From positions 1-36,312 of IMG/VR virus record IMGVR_UViG_3300020172_000443: a DNA stretch of 36,312 nucleotides; one strand, given 5' to 3'. Source of the DNA: a virus. Below the pieces are notes generated by a model that was given only the letters and a program-made list of their open reading frames with translations, was not told the origin of the DNA and made no database searches. This document shows positions 1 to 6,903 of this stretch, piece by piece (the stretch's first letter is position 1; each line of letters opens with the position of its first letter). Position numbers and translations under genes: made by a program.

Positions 1-353
1 AGGTATGACTCTTTGTCTACACCGTCAAGAGTAGCGACCATTGGGCTACCGGAATTTTCAATCGCATACATGACTGACGGTTCAATCAGTTCGACACCGA
101 TCTCGTCACCGAGCCATTCGAGGAGTGTGGCTTCCAAACGGTTGCCTCGTTCCATCGCACGATTCGTTTCGGTAACAACAGGTTCGTCAGCCATCTTTGC
201 GACAGCCAAACCGTACTTGCTGATGAATCGATGCTCACCATGTACAGCAGCAGCTTCCGATGCTGAGATACGTGGGTTGCCTTCTTCGTCACGGTGTCTG
301 GCTTTAAGCCATTCCATTGATCCGTGGGGTGGTTTAATAAATGTTGATGACAT
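1..353 (-). CDS. YqaJ-like viral recombinase / exonuclease (partial)
   Basis: The gene starts at the ATG at 351-353 behind an AGAGAGAG Shine-Dalgarno-like tract and runs off the left edge without a stop; 117 codons are visible. The N-terminus has the pattern of the YqaJ / lambda-exonuclease family: MEWLKARH near residue 13, RISASEAAAVHG near 28-39 (the family has W...R...IGAS.AA), MERGNRLE near 68-75, and MVATLDGVD near 104-112, which holds a candidate metal-binding Asp. Family members are Mg-dependent 5'-3' dsDNA exonucleases that work with a single-strand annealing protein in phage recombination. The partner gene would lie outside the window. The nuclease core is only partly visible, so activity cannot be judged. 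Confidence 0.75.
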   Translation of the reverse strand, partial: MSSTFIKPPHGSMEWLKARHRDEEGNPRISASEAAAVHGEHRFISKYGLAVAKMADEPVVTETNRAMERGNRLEATLLEWLGDEIGVELIEPSVMYAIENSGSPMVATLDGVDKESY

Positions 354-384
354 GTCTCTCTCTTTCGTTGTTTGATTTTACTTT

Positions 385-413
385 ACTATAGGGGTGTATG
401 GAAGTCAATCCAA
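385..413 (-). promoter_or_regulatory. Candidate promoter for the exonuclease gene
   Basis: On the minus strand TTGGAT (408-413) and TATAGT (385-390) are separated by 17 bp, about 30 bp upstream of the exonuclease ATG. The site overlaps the stop codon of the preceding gene. The -10 is good and the -35 mediocre, so this rests on the motif alone. Confidence 0.3.
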
Positions 414-719
414 TTCTTGATTCCAATTTACTGGCATATGGATCGCTAGCGAATACACGTTAACAATGTTCTCCCACGGGATATGGTTGATGTCCCCCAC
501 AATTTCGGGTTCTTCAGCATTGTTCATAACAGTACCCACCAAAGTCATATAGCCAGGTTTACACCTGGGCCATACCCAACCGACCGTGATCGGCATAACA
601 ACCTCAGCTTCATAACCATCAGTGAAAGTCCACGATGCGTCACCGCCGGCATGAGCGTCACGCCACTGCACAACAACCATCGGCCAAGTCGGATCATCAG
701 AATCGTAAACTTCACTCAT
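405..719 (-). CDS. Hypothetical phage protein, 104 aa
   Basis: Function not recognised. I chose the internal ATG at 717-719 rather than the upstream ATG at 794, because the longer reading would cover most of the zinc-ribbon gene and because the ATGAGTGA junction gives a typical translationally coupled start. The protein is acidic, rich in Trp and Pro, begins MSEVYDSDDPTWP, and alternates hydrophobic and charged residues as a small beta-rich fold would. It has no membrane segment and no cysteine cluster. It lies between the zinc ribbon and the exonuclease, in what looks like the start of a DNA-metabolism cluster. Confidence 0.6.
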   Translation of the reverse strand: MSEVYDSDDPTWPMVVVQWRDAHAGGDASWTFTDGYEAEVVMPITVGWVWPRCKPGYMTLVGTVMNNAEEPEIVGDINHIPWENIVNVYSLAIHMPVNWNQELD

Positions 720-825
720 CGGGTTCTTCGGTGGGAACGCCGACTGATCCGCACTCTGAGCATCGTCTTCCATCCCGTTGTCTCCAATACTCATCGCATT
801 TTTCGCAGTACAGATATTCTGTCAC
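712..825 (-). CDS. Small zinc-ribbon protein, 37 aa
   Basis: A very short gene, supported by its overlaps on both sides. The GTG start (823-825) shares GTGA with the stop of the metallophosphoesterase, and its TGA lies within the ATGAGTGA that starts the next gene. The protein has two CxxC knuckles, C7-x2-C10 and C22-x2-C25, followed by a short acidic tail, which is enough for one zinc ribbon. Such proteins usually bind nucleic acid or act as adaptors, but the target is unknown. Confidence comes from the cysteine spacing and the exact coupling. Confidence 0.65.
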   Translation of the reverse strand: MTEYLYCEKCDEYWRQRDGRRCSECGSVGVPTEEPDE

Positions 826-1970
826 GCATACAGTTTACCTCGCCACCACGCCCTACCGCTATGGATTGGGATTTGCTCATACCAGAATTCCCCGTCACCA
901 GGCTGGTATGTGACAACCGCTAAACCTTGTTGCCAATCTTCGACAATAGGTAAGGGTCTTCCGTCGAGGTCGATGCCACCCTTTGTCGAAGGAACTGCAC
1001 CATCTGTCTTAGCGAGTGTACCTGGTGAAGCTGCAAGGATGGTTTTGGGGCCATCGAAATCTTCACGTGACCGTTCTGCCCATTCACGCCTGTGGATATG
1101 CCCGAATACCACGCTGGTTTTTGATGTCGCAAGATACTTATGGGCCGTGGAGCTTCCGCTTGCCACTTTGTCTCCGTGGATGACCCTGATTCGTTCGTTG
1201 ATCCAGTACGACGAGGCGGGGTAGCCAGCCAGATACCTAATCCTATACTCATCGAAACGACACAGATGAGGCACACTGAGAATAGGCCAACTATCCGGTG
1301 TGTTACCTCTGCGTAAACCGAACGCTGCTTTTGCGTTGTCAAGGACATAGTTGGGTAGCCTTTCTTCATGGTTGCCTGCGAGCCATACGATGTCTGCGTT
1401 AGGGGCAGCCATTCGTAGTTCGGCAGAGAAACGGGTTGCTCGATCTATTGATGCTTGGGTTGTTAATGCAAACGCTGGGGACAGACGGTACTTGCCGAAT
1501 TCGGGGAAGTCCATGTTGTCACCAACGAGGATTACTTTGTCGGCGTTACTTGTAGCCACAATATTGAGAGCAATATTTAACGCTGTCTCATCGTGGGTGG
1601 ATACAAGATTGCCGTTGATGTCACGGTAGTAACCGAACTGGATGTCTGGCAGGATGACTGCTGTTTCGTATCCTTCAGGTTTTGTTATCGTTTTCGGTAA
1701 CACCATTTTGATGTTGACTGGTTTGCCAGGGTTGATAACAGGCCATTGTGGGCCTGTCTCCCATGCCGGCGAGAACTGGATGCCCATGAGGTCATGGATT
1801 TCTGCTTCGCCTTCATCGTTCTTGGTGAGCGACTGGTAGATGGATACTCGACCGATCTGTCCTACTTCGTCAACGTTGATCCCTTGACGTTCTAGTAGGT
1901 CAGCGATTTTACCGAGGACTTCTTTACGGTTTGCCGGCGGGCCTGTTATTAGTTCTTCACTTAATGCCAC
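822..1970 (-). CDS. Calcineurin-like metallophosphoesterase
   Basis: A 382-aa protein with the full metallophosphoesterase motif set: D109-x-Q111 (Gln where His is usual), GDNMD at 150-154, GNHE at 199-202, HGD at 265-267 and GHIH at 290-293. These residues build the two-metal site that hydrolyses phosphomono- or diesters. The roughly 100-residue N-terminal part lacks these motifs and may be a DNA- or partner-binding domain. The start is GTG (1968-1970), with GGAAG seven bases upstream inside the end of the preceding gene. The location next to a YqaJ nuclease and small DNA-binding proteins suggests a role in nucleic acid processing. A nuclease or nucleotide-phosphatase role are both possible. 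Confidence 0.85.
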   Translation of the reverse strand: MALSEELITGPPANRKEVLGKIADLLERQGINVDEVGQIGRVSIYQSLTKNDEGEAEIHDLMGIQFSPAWETGPQWPVINPGKPVNIKMVLPKTITKPEGYETAVILPDIQFGYYRDINGNLVSTHDETALNIALNIVATSNADKVILVGDNMDFPEFGKYRLSPAFALTTQASIDRATRFSAELRMAAPNADIVWLAGNHEERLPNYVLDNAKAAFGLRRGNTPDSWPILSVPHLCRFDEYRIRYLAGYPASSYWINERIRVIHGDKVASGSSTAHKYLATSKTSVVFGHIHRREWAERSREDFDGPKTILAASPGTLAKTDGAVPSTKGGIDLDGRPLPIVEDWQQGLAVVTYQPGDGEFWYEQIPIHSGRAWWRGKLYA

Positions 1971-2235
1971 AAGAACACTTCCCTTCCAAATGTTTCCGCA
2001 TAGCGGACTTACCGATGATGTGACCGTTGTTTGCTAACACTCCCCGTAACCATACCGCAGTCCACGGGTACATACCTGACTTCTTTTCATTCACGCCACC
2101 TTCTCGAACTTTATTGATGGCGCATACCAAAGCTAGTCGTTCAACTTTGTCTAACTCATCTAACAAATATTTGACTTTGCAATCAAAATATTTAGGGTTG
2201 TTTGGCTGCTTGTATAACTCGTCTGCGAGACTCAT
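1957..2235 (-). CDS. Small predicted DNA-binding (HTH-like) protein, 92 aa
   Basis: The start is the ATG at 2233-2235, preceded by a strong GGAGGAA; an in-frame ATG at 2277 has no such site. The core has helical segments (YLLDELDKVERLALVCAI, then PWTAVWLRGVLANNG, then IGKSAMRKHLEGKC) ending in CSCGIK. Small actinophage proteins with a final 'NGHxIGxxxxRxHxxGxCxC' pattern are common and look like helix-turn-helix proteins in which the last helix would read DNA. It overlaps the metallophosphoesterase by 14 bp. Regulator or small nucleoid-type protein is inferred from the pattern only. Confidence 0.65.
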   Translation of the reverse strand: MSLADELYKQPNNPKYFDCKVKYLLDELDKVERLALVCAINKVREGGVNEKKSGMYPWTAVWLRGVLANNGHIIGKSAMRKHLEGKCSCGIK

Positions 2236-2359
2236 GTTCCTCCAGTTTATCGATGATGAATCCCAAACGGTCTCCATCTTCGCTCCCTCGTGGTATCACT
2301 CTAGTTAAGTAATACCTGATTTCAGGGTACAGTTCACCAACTTCGTTACACAATGTCAA
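2192..2359 (-). CDS. Possible small protein, 55 aa
   Basis: An open frame begins at TTG (2357-2359) four bases after AGGAG and ends TAA at 2192-2194. The translation looks protein-like, with LYPEIRYYLTRVIPRG, then IIDKLEEHESRRRVI, then a basic C-terminus, i.e. helical and amphipathic. It overlaps the next gene by 44 bp and contains that gene's ribosome-binding site. The frame stays open upstream to the membrane protein gene. Without it, 2236-2397 would be an unusual gap in a tightly packed operon. The non-ATG start and lack of a known family keep confidence moderate. Confidence 0.45.
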   Translation of the reverse strand: MTLCNEVGELYPEIRYYLTRVIPRGSEDGDRLGFIIDKLEEHESRRRVIQAAKQP

Positions 2360-2397
2360 GCATCTCCTATAAAAAGCCTCTGTGGGCTGGTTGTTTG

Positions 2398-2598
2398 TTA
2401 TTCTTCGGACTGGTGGGCGTGCCAGTCTATATGCTTGTCGAGTCGTCGGCGCACAGTTTTCATGTCGTCACGAACTTCAGTCAACAATGCGATTGATTGA
2501 CCGTGTTGCTCAGTGTTTCGTTTATCGAAACGGGATAAGAACCACATCACAGGGCCGCCGATGAGAGCGACCGCTATGGGTACTAGCACTAACTCCAC
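2398..2598 (-). CDS. Small single-TM membrane protein (lysis cassette)
   Basis: This 66-aa protein has one N-terminal membrane segment (about residues 3-20, VLVPIAVALIGGPVMWFL). A charged helical tail follows, with heptad-like spacing (HGQSIALLTEVRDDMKTVRRRLDKHI). An N-out membrane anchor with a coiled-coil tail is a common form of second membrane proteins in actinophage lysis cassettes. It lies 3 bp downstream of another membrane protein and in the same run as the M15 peptidase. A holin accessory or spanin-like role is inferred from context. Confidence 0.65.
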   Translation of the reverse strand: MELVLVPIAVALIGGPVMWFLSRFDKRNTEQHGQSIALLTEVRDDMKTVRRRLDKHIDWHAHQSEE

Positions 2599-2601
2599 GA
2601 A

Positions 2602-2877
2602 TCACTCGTCGTCGTTAGATTTGCCGAGGGCTGCCCCAGCAGCGAGACCCGTCAATGCGCCAACGATGCCGGCAGTCAACGGACTTAATATCTCGAACAT
2701 CTTAATATCCGCTTCAGCCATCTGTTCAGGCTGGTACACAAAAATGAGGGAATACAAAAGCCCTGCAACAATAAAGAATAGGACTCCTGCCAGGGTGATG
2801 ATTAGCAAGGCACGTACTCGTGCAGCTATTTCATCCGGCGATAGTCGTTTGCGGGGATTCTTGGTTTCTTGGGTCAT
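2602..2877 (-). CDS. Two-TM membrane protein, holin candidate
   Basis: A 91-aa protein with a charged N-terminus, one membrane segment at about residues 23-47 (ALLIITLAGVLFFIVAGLLY) and a second, Gly/Ala-rich one at about 65-86 (LTAGIVGALTGLAAGAALG). It ends in the acidic tail KSNDDE. The small size, two membrane spans and location in a lysis cassette are typical of a holin. The ATG (2875-2877) has AGGA about ten bases upstream. The first 47 bp overlap the lipoprotein gene in another frame, an arrangement also seen for overlapping lysis genes. At least two other small membrane proteins nearby could be the holin instead. Confidence 0.6.
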   Translation of the reverse strand: MTQETKNPRKRLSPDEIAARVRALLIITLAGVLFFIVAGLLYSLIFVYQPEQMAEADIKMFEILSPLTAGIVGALTGLAAGAALGKSNDDE

Positions 2878-2974
2878 CTGCGGGATTCCTGTAGCGATCA
2901 GAACATGCGGTTAAAAACGAAGCTAACAGTACACAGCCTACAATGGCTAGGTTGAGTCGGCTACGGGTAATCAT
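2831..2974 (-). CDS. Small lipoprotein, Rz1 / o-spanin-like
   Basis: A 47-aa protein starts at ATG 2972-2974 and stops at 2831-2833. It has a type II signal: basic MITRSR, a hydrophobic stretch (LNLAIVGCVLLASF) and the lipobox LTAC with Cys24. The mature part begins CSDRYRNPADDPRN. Many marine phages carry a short lysis-cassette lipoprotein starting CSDRYRYPCQDP, and the match is close. Those are interpreted as outer-membrane spanin subunits. The 3' half overlaps the holin candidate in another frame. In a host without an outer membrane the role is unclear; it may be a cell-surface or exclusion lipoprotein. Confidence 0.7.
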   Translation of the reverse strand: MITRSRLNLAIVGCVLLASFLTACSDRYRNPADDPRNQESPQTTIAG

Positions 2975-2995
2975 ACACCTATTTTAGCAGATTTG

Positions 2996-3151
2996 TTACT
3001 TGTCCATCATGCTGGCACTAATAAACAGGGCGAGGCTTACAGCACTGGCGATAAGGCCAATGGTTTGGGTCTTTCCTGACAGGGTGATGATGACTAGCAC
3101 GAGTCCTGCCGCCATTACGCCTGCTTCAAAGAGGGTTTTCCACAGTTTCAT
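2996..3151 (-). CDS. Small two-TM membrane protein, 51 aa (holin candidate)
   Basis: The ATG (3149-3151) shares ATGA with the stop of the upstream secreted protein. The protein is MKLWKTLFEA, then a membrane segment (AGVMAAGLVLVIITLSG), a short KTQT turn and a second segment (IGLIASAVSLALFISASMM) ending DK. It is a helical hairpin with both ends probably cytoplasmic. Position just after the peptidase and secreted protein genes, and before the lipoprotein, fits a holin or antiholin. There is no sequence family I can name. Confidence 0.65.
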   Translation of the reverse strand: MKLWKTLFEAGVMAAGLVLVIITLSGKTQTIGLIASAVSLALFISASMMDK

Positions 3152-4278
3152 TTGGTCTTCTTTCTGTTTGCTACGGGTATTGTTGCTCCGATTGCGGCGG
3201 TTGCTGCGGTGACTGTTCGTCGTGAGGCGACCGATACGGTTGATCCGAGGGGGACATAGGTGTCAAATGTCCCGTCGAAAACGTTGATTTCTTCCTCGAA
3301 AGCTTCTCGTACTTCGGGGGGTGCGTCTTGGACAGCGGCCACGATTTCGGCGGCTTCTTCTGCGGTGAGTTCTTCGACGATGATGGCATCAAAGATTTCG
3401 GTGGCTTCGTCTTCGGTGACTGTGGCGAGGACTTCGGGGTCGGTAGCGTAGGCGACCGCTATTTCGGGTTCTACGGCTTCCCCTTCCACAATTGGGGGCA
3501 ATGTCGTAGTTGTCGTTTCGGGGCTGTCAGGGGCGGTCTGAGGTGGCTCTGAGGTAGTTTCTGTAGGCTGCGAGGTAGGCGGGATGGTAGTTGATGTCGT
3601 CGTAGTCGATGGTTGGGTCGTAACCGTAGGAATGGGTGCGCCAATAGTCGTCACGGTGGGTGGAGCTTCCGTTACAGGGACAGTCGTTGGAGGGACAGTA
3701 GTAGTAGAGGTCGTCGGCAGGATCGTGGATGTTGTAGGCATTTCCCATGTTGTCGTTGTCTCCGGTATCGAGGTAGTGGAGGATGTGGTTGACGGTAGTT
3801 CGCCAGGCGACAGCGTTGTGGTAGGCAATTCTGCTTGGGTCGTCGTCGTAGATGCTTCTGGTGGTAGCGATGTTGTCACCTCAGTTGTAGTAGTGGGGTC
3901 GGTTTGTAACCCGTTGTAATACAGTTCGTACTGAATATTCCATTCGCCACCTCCCCGCCATACGTCAGGTTCGTAGCAACATGTGGATGCCCGTAGACGG
4001 TATCTGCCTGCGGGTACTTCTATCTCGATCAATGATTGTAACCCATTGAAGTCATCATTGGTGACTATTAGTACCCCGTCTTCTGTGTATAACCAGAGTT
4101 GGGGGTCTGACGGGAATATATCAGATTGATATGTTCGTGCCACAAACAGGGTTGGTTCGGAGTAGTCAAACCAAAAGTCTGTTGGTTGAGTGACAAGGAT
4201 TGTTGCTTCAGCGGATGCTGGAGTGACGAAAGCTAACGCTGATACAAATACTAGGGTGATGCGAAGTATGTATCTCAA
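3148..4278 (-). CDS. Secreted Thr/Pro-rich linker protein
   Basis: This 376-aa protein starts at TTG, overlapping the peptidase stop as TTGA. It has a signal peptide (residues 1-23, cleavage after TPASA). A beta-sandwich-like domain follows (about 24-125), with 'LWLYTEDGVLIVTNDDFNG' and 'AGRYRLRASTCC' resembling pre-peptidase C-terminal domains. Then comes a long Thr/Ser/Pro/Glu linker (about 128-265) and a mostly helical, acidic C-terminal domain (EEAAEIVAAVQDAPPEVREAF). Such a layout suits a cell-wall-exposed spacer. Overlap with the M15 peptidase suggests a role in lysis or envelope contact. The linker is low-complexity and could be host-derived. Confidence 0.7.
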   Translation of the reverse strand: MRYILRITLVFVSALAFVTPASAEATILVTQPTDFWFDYSEPTLFVARTYQSDIFPSDPQLWLYTEDGVLIVTNDDFNGLQSLIEIEVPAGRYRLRASTCCYEPDVWRGGGEWNIQYELYYNGLQTDPTTTTEVTTSLPPEASTTTTQAELPTTTLSPGELPSTTSSTTSIPETTTTWEMPTTSTILPTTSTTTVPPTTVPVTEAPPTVTTIGAPIPTVTTQPSTTTTSTTIPPTSQPTETTSEPPQTAPDSPETTTTTLPPIVEGEAVEPEIAVAYATDPEVLATVTEDEATEIFDAIIVEELTAEEAAEIVAAVQDAPPEVREAFEEEINVFDGTFDTYVPLGSTVSVASRRTVTAATAAIGATIPVANRKKTK

Positions 4279-4850
4279 CGAACGTCAAGGGTGGGGAACG
4301 CTGCGAGTGCTTCTGTTACTGCTTGTGGCAGGGTGTCGCCGGCGACATAGCGGATGTGCCATGCTTCTGCGTTAGCTCCGTCACGGACTTCCCAACTGAA
4401 ACCAAACTTGAGAGCGTTGCTTGTTAAGAATCCGTCACCGAGCAACCATTCAAGTCGCTTACCTGATGCTGAGGCGACATCGATTGCGAGTCCGATGCCA
4501 TGATTGCTAGTCCCAGGCGAGCCTGCCGGTGCGACACCCTTCTTCAAATACCAAGTCTTACCCTGATAAGTACGGGTCACTTGTGGAGTGCGACCTGTCG
4601 GGGCGGCCTCGTAGCGGGCGTTGAACAACTTGATTTGTTCGGGTAACGGGCGGTATGCGCCAACATGCTTCAATTCGATCCCGTCGAAGTATGCGGCGAG
4701 TTGCATGGCGTTCCATGCGGTTGCTGCTAGGCGGTGCAGTTTGCCTCCTGGGGCTTTGATGTCTCGTAGGAGGGCGGGGTTGATTTCGCCGTTCTTTTGT
4801 CCTGCGAGATCGGAGGGCATGATGATGGGTAGTACGGTGTATGTGGTCAT
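4275..4850 (-). CDS. M15 D-Ala-D-Ala carboxypeptidase/endopeptidase (endolysin)
   Basis: A 191-aa VanY/M15-type zinc peptidase that cuts D-Ala-containing bonds in peptidoglycan stem peptides. Zinc ligands are visible as SNHGIGLAIDV (H117, D124) and EAWH (H165, catalytic E162). RP at 67-68 lies in the usual conserved YRP region. I chose the ATG at 4848-4850, preceded by AGAAAGAAAAA and 10 bp from the previous stop; an upstream in-frame ATG would overlap the fibre gene by over 40 bp. No signal peptide is present, so release would depend on a holin. It heads the lysis cassette and is the likely endolysin. Confidence 0.85.
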   Translation of the reverse strand: MTTYTVLPIIMPSDLAGQKNGEINPALLRDIKAPGGKLHRLAATAWNAMQLAAYFDGIELKHVGAYRPLPEQIKLFNARYEAAPTGRTPQVTRTYQGKTWYLKKGVAPAGSPGTSNHGIGLAIDVASASGKRLEWLLGDGFLTSNALKFGFSWEVRDGANAEAWHIRYVAGDTLPQAVTEALAAFPTLDVR

Positions 4851-4860
4851 TTTTTTCTTT

Positions 4861-5862
4861 CTAGTTGTAAACCAATGTGATAAGACCGGAGAAATCTCTT
4901 GCACCTAACAAGAAACCTGGTTGTGCATCATGGTCGTACATTCCGATACCTTGAGCAGTGCCATCTTGTAATGCGTTGATCGCTGTGTAATCTAGTGAAA
5001 CATAAGCAGATGCGCTGTTACCGCTTAAAGCAACAGTTAATGGGTTGCCACTAAATGTGGCCGCACCTGAAGCACTACTTAAATTGTGTGTCTTGAGATA
5101 GAACGTTCCTGAGTTACCACGGTTCGTATCACCAGCAGCAGCACGTTTAACAAAGATTGTGCCACTGTCTGCGTTCCATCCTCGACATGCTGTCTTGATT
5201 GTGTCAGCTCCGTAGAACCAGCAACCGTATGCTCGTGATGATGTGGAGTAGCCGACAATACCTTCTGTGGTTGTGCCAAGCCATGCGCTATTTGCGAGGT
5301 TGCGTGAATCTGCGGCAGTGTTAACAAAACTGTATGTGCCGTATGGTCGAGTATTAATAAATGCAGAATATTGGCCAGTGGTTGAACCGTCAGTGCTGTT
5401 GCCTGCATTGTCGGTAGCAACAAGATAATAGTAAACCTGGTAATGGTTACCTGTTGGCGTATTTCTATACGATGTTGAAATAGCCATAGAAGTAGAACCG
5501 CTACTTGTAGGCGTAGGAATCGAATAAGTATTGCCGGCGATATAACTGTTTGTAGTTACGTTGTAGAAATACTGGTACAACGTTGCTGAAGCAACACCAG
5601 ACCCAGCATCGGTAATAGCAGACCAAGAAACGGTATCTGCTGTACCACCTGAAGTAACACTTGGGGTGTTAAGAGTTGGGCCAGTGTTGTCATATTGATA
5701 AACTTGCTGCCAAGTACCAGACACATTGGCATACATGTTAGTAGCACCCTGCCAAGTACCAGACACATTGGCATACGGTCTATCCGTACCAGTAAGTTCT
5801 TGCCATGTTCCAGAAACGTTTACATACGTGGGCATATCAGTATTTGAACCAAATGTCGCCAT
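4861..5862 (-). CDS. Tail fibre protein with YxNVSGTWQ repeats
   Basis: A 333-aa protein starting at the ATG 5860-5862 behind GGTGGAG, overlapping the upstream fibre gene by 26 bp. The N-terminus has three YxNVSGTWQ repeats (about residues 12-50), a motif frequent in phage fibres where it probably anchors or trimerises. A fibronectin-like stretch follows (GPTLNTPSVTSGG...VSWSAITDAGSGVASATLYQY), then a C-terminal domain (about 190-333) rich in Gly, Ser and aromatic residues. It is the last of the tail genes before the peptidase. Receptor binding is inferred from the layout. Confidence 0.7.
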   Translation of the reverse strand: MATFGSNTDMPTYVNVSGTWQELTGTDRPYANVSGTWQGATNMYANVSGTWQQVYQYDNTGPTLNTPSVTSGGTADTVSWSAITDAGSGVASATLYQYFYNVTTNSYIAGNTYSIPTPTSSGSTSMAISTSYRNTPTGNHYQVYYYLVATDNAGNSTDGSTTGQYSAFINTRPYGTYSFVNTAADSRNLANSAWLGTTTEGIVGYSTSSRAYGCWFYGADTIKTACRGWNADSGTIFVKRAAAGDTNRGNSGTFYLKTHNLSSASGAATFSGNPLTVALSGNSASAYVSLDYTAINALQDGTAQGIGMYDHDAQPGFLLGARDFSGLITLVYN

Positions 5863-6895
5863 CTGCTCCACCAGTAGGGGCAGAAGCAGAAATTGTGATT
5901 GTCTTATTAGCACCGGAAGCTGTAGTGAACACGCCAGCAAGTTTGCCTGCCGTGATACCAGCGGAAGCATTAACATCGGCGTTAAGAATCGTACCGTCAA
6001 GAATCATTGTGCTAGTAACAGTTCCGGTATCAGCAGCCGTGATCGCCGTACCACTAATCTTTGTTTTAGTGATAGCAGCCGCAGCATTGATATCGGCATC
6101 AACAATAGTGCCATCAACAAGGTTGGCTGAAGCAACAGTAATCGTTGTCGGCAATGCGCCCGTACCTAACTTAGTTAAAGTGATAGCAGCGGAAGCGTTA
6201 ATGTCAGCATCGACAATAGTTCCGTCAGCGATCTTCGCTGAAGTCACGGCACTGTCAGCAAGTTTCCCTGTCGTAACAGCAAGGTTCACAATGGCGGCAG
6301 TGTCAACGGCATCGTCAGCCAACTCCGAAGCACCGACAGCGTTAGCAGCGATCTCGTCAGCACCGACAGCACCAGTAGCGATCTTGGCCGCAGTAATAGC
6401 ATCGTCAGCGATACCTGCTGTAGCAACCTGACCCCATTCTGGAGCAGTAGCACTAGAGTTGACACGCAACACTTGTGCCGCAGTACCGATACCGACACGA
6501 CCAAACGTTGAAGCACCATGAATAAGAATGTCACCCTGAGTTGTTAAAGTCGAAGCCAATTCGTTTGCTTCGTCAGCATCAGTAGCGGTGAACACAGGAT
6601 AAACAGTCGACCCTGAAGCATGAAGGTAAGAGGTTGTACCATCCATACCACGGTTCGCTGCAACAGAAGGTGTCGCATAAATATTGATCGTCGTATCAGT
6701 AGCACCAGTACGGGTAACCAACATCTTTTCTTCATTGGAAGTACCAGGCTCAACCACCACAAAGAACGGTGCTGAACCGTAAGGCCAGCCCGTGTAAGCA
6801 GCAATAGTAAATGTTGTTGCTCCCGATGCTGCGATACTTGTACCTGTTGTGGTACTTGCTGCACCACCCTTATATGATCTGCGTGTCTTTGCCAT
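5837..6895 (-). CDS. Tail fibre with beta-helix-like repeats
   Basis: A 352-aa protein beginning MAKTRRSYKGGA, with AAGGA before its ATG. Residues 1-150 look like an attachment domain. Residues about 150-330 consist of repeated short units such as ADDAITAAKIATGAVGADEI and DGTIVDADINASAAITKTKI. These are typical of trimeric fibre shafts in marine phages. The C-terminus ends APTGGADGDIWFKY, a common fibre end. It lies between the nozzle-like protein and a second fibre, which suits a fibre attached to the tail. Confidence 0.75.
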   Translation of the reverse strand: MAKTRRSYKGGAASTTTGTSIAASGATTFTIAAYTGWPYGSAPFFVVVEPGTSNEEKMLVTRTGATDTTINIYATPSVAANRGMDGTTSYLHASGSTVYPVFTATDADEANELASTLTTQGDILIHGASTFGRVGIGTAAQVLRVNSSATAPEWGQVATAGIADDAITAAKIATGAVGADEIAANAVGASELADDAVDTAAIVNLAVTTGKLADSAVTSAKIADGTIVDADINASAAITLTKLGTGALPTTITVASANLVDGTIVDADINAAAAITKTKISGTAITAADTGTVTSTMILDGTILNADVNASAGITAGKLAGVFTTASGANKTITISASAPTGGADGDIWFKY

Positions 6896-6903
6896 GATAA
6901 TCC

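Noticed and set aside
405-794. Longer start of the 104-aa protein at 794
   Set aside because: It would run through nearly all of the zinc-ribbon gene and lacks the ATGAGTGA coupling found at 717-719.
3584-3919. Plus-strand Val/Gly-rich frame
   Set aside because: It is the complement of the Thr/Pro linker codons of the secreted protein. The same applies to 19314-19532.
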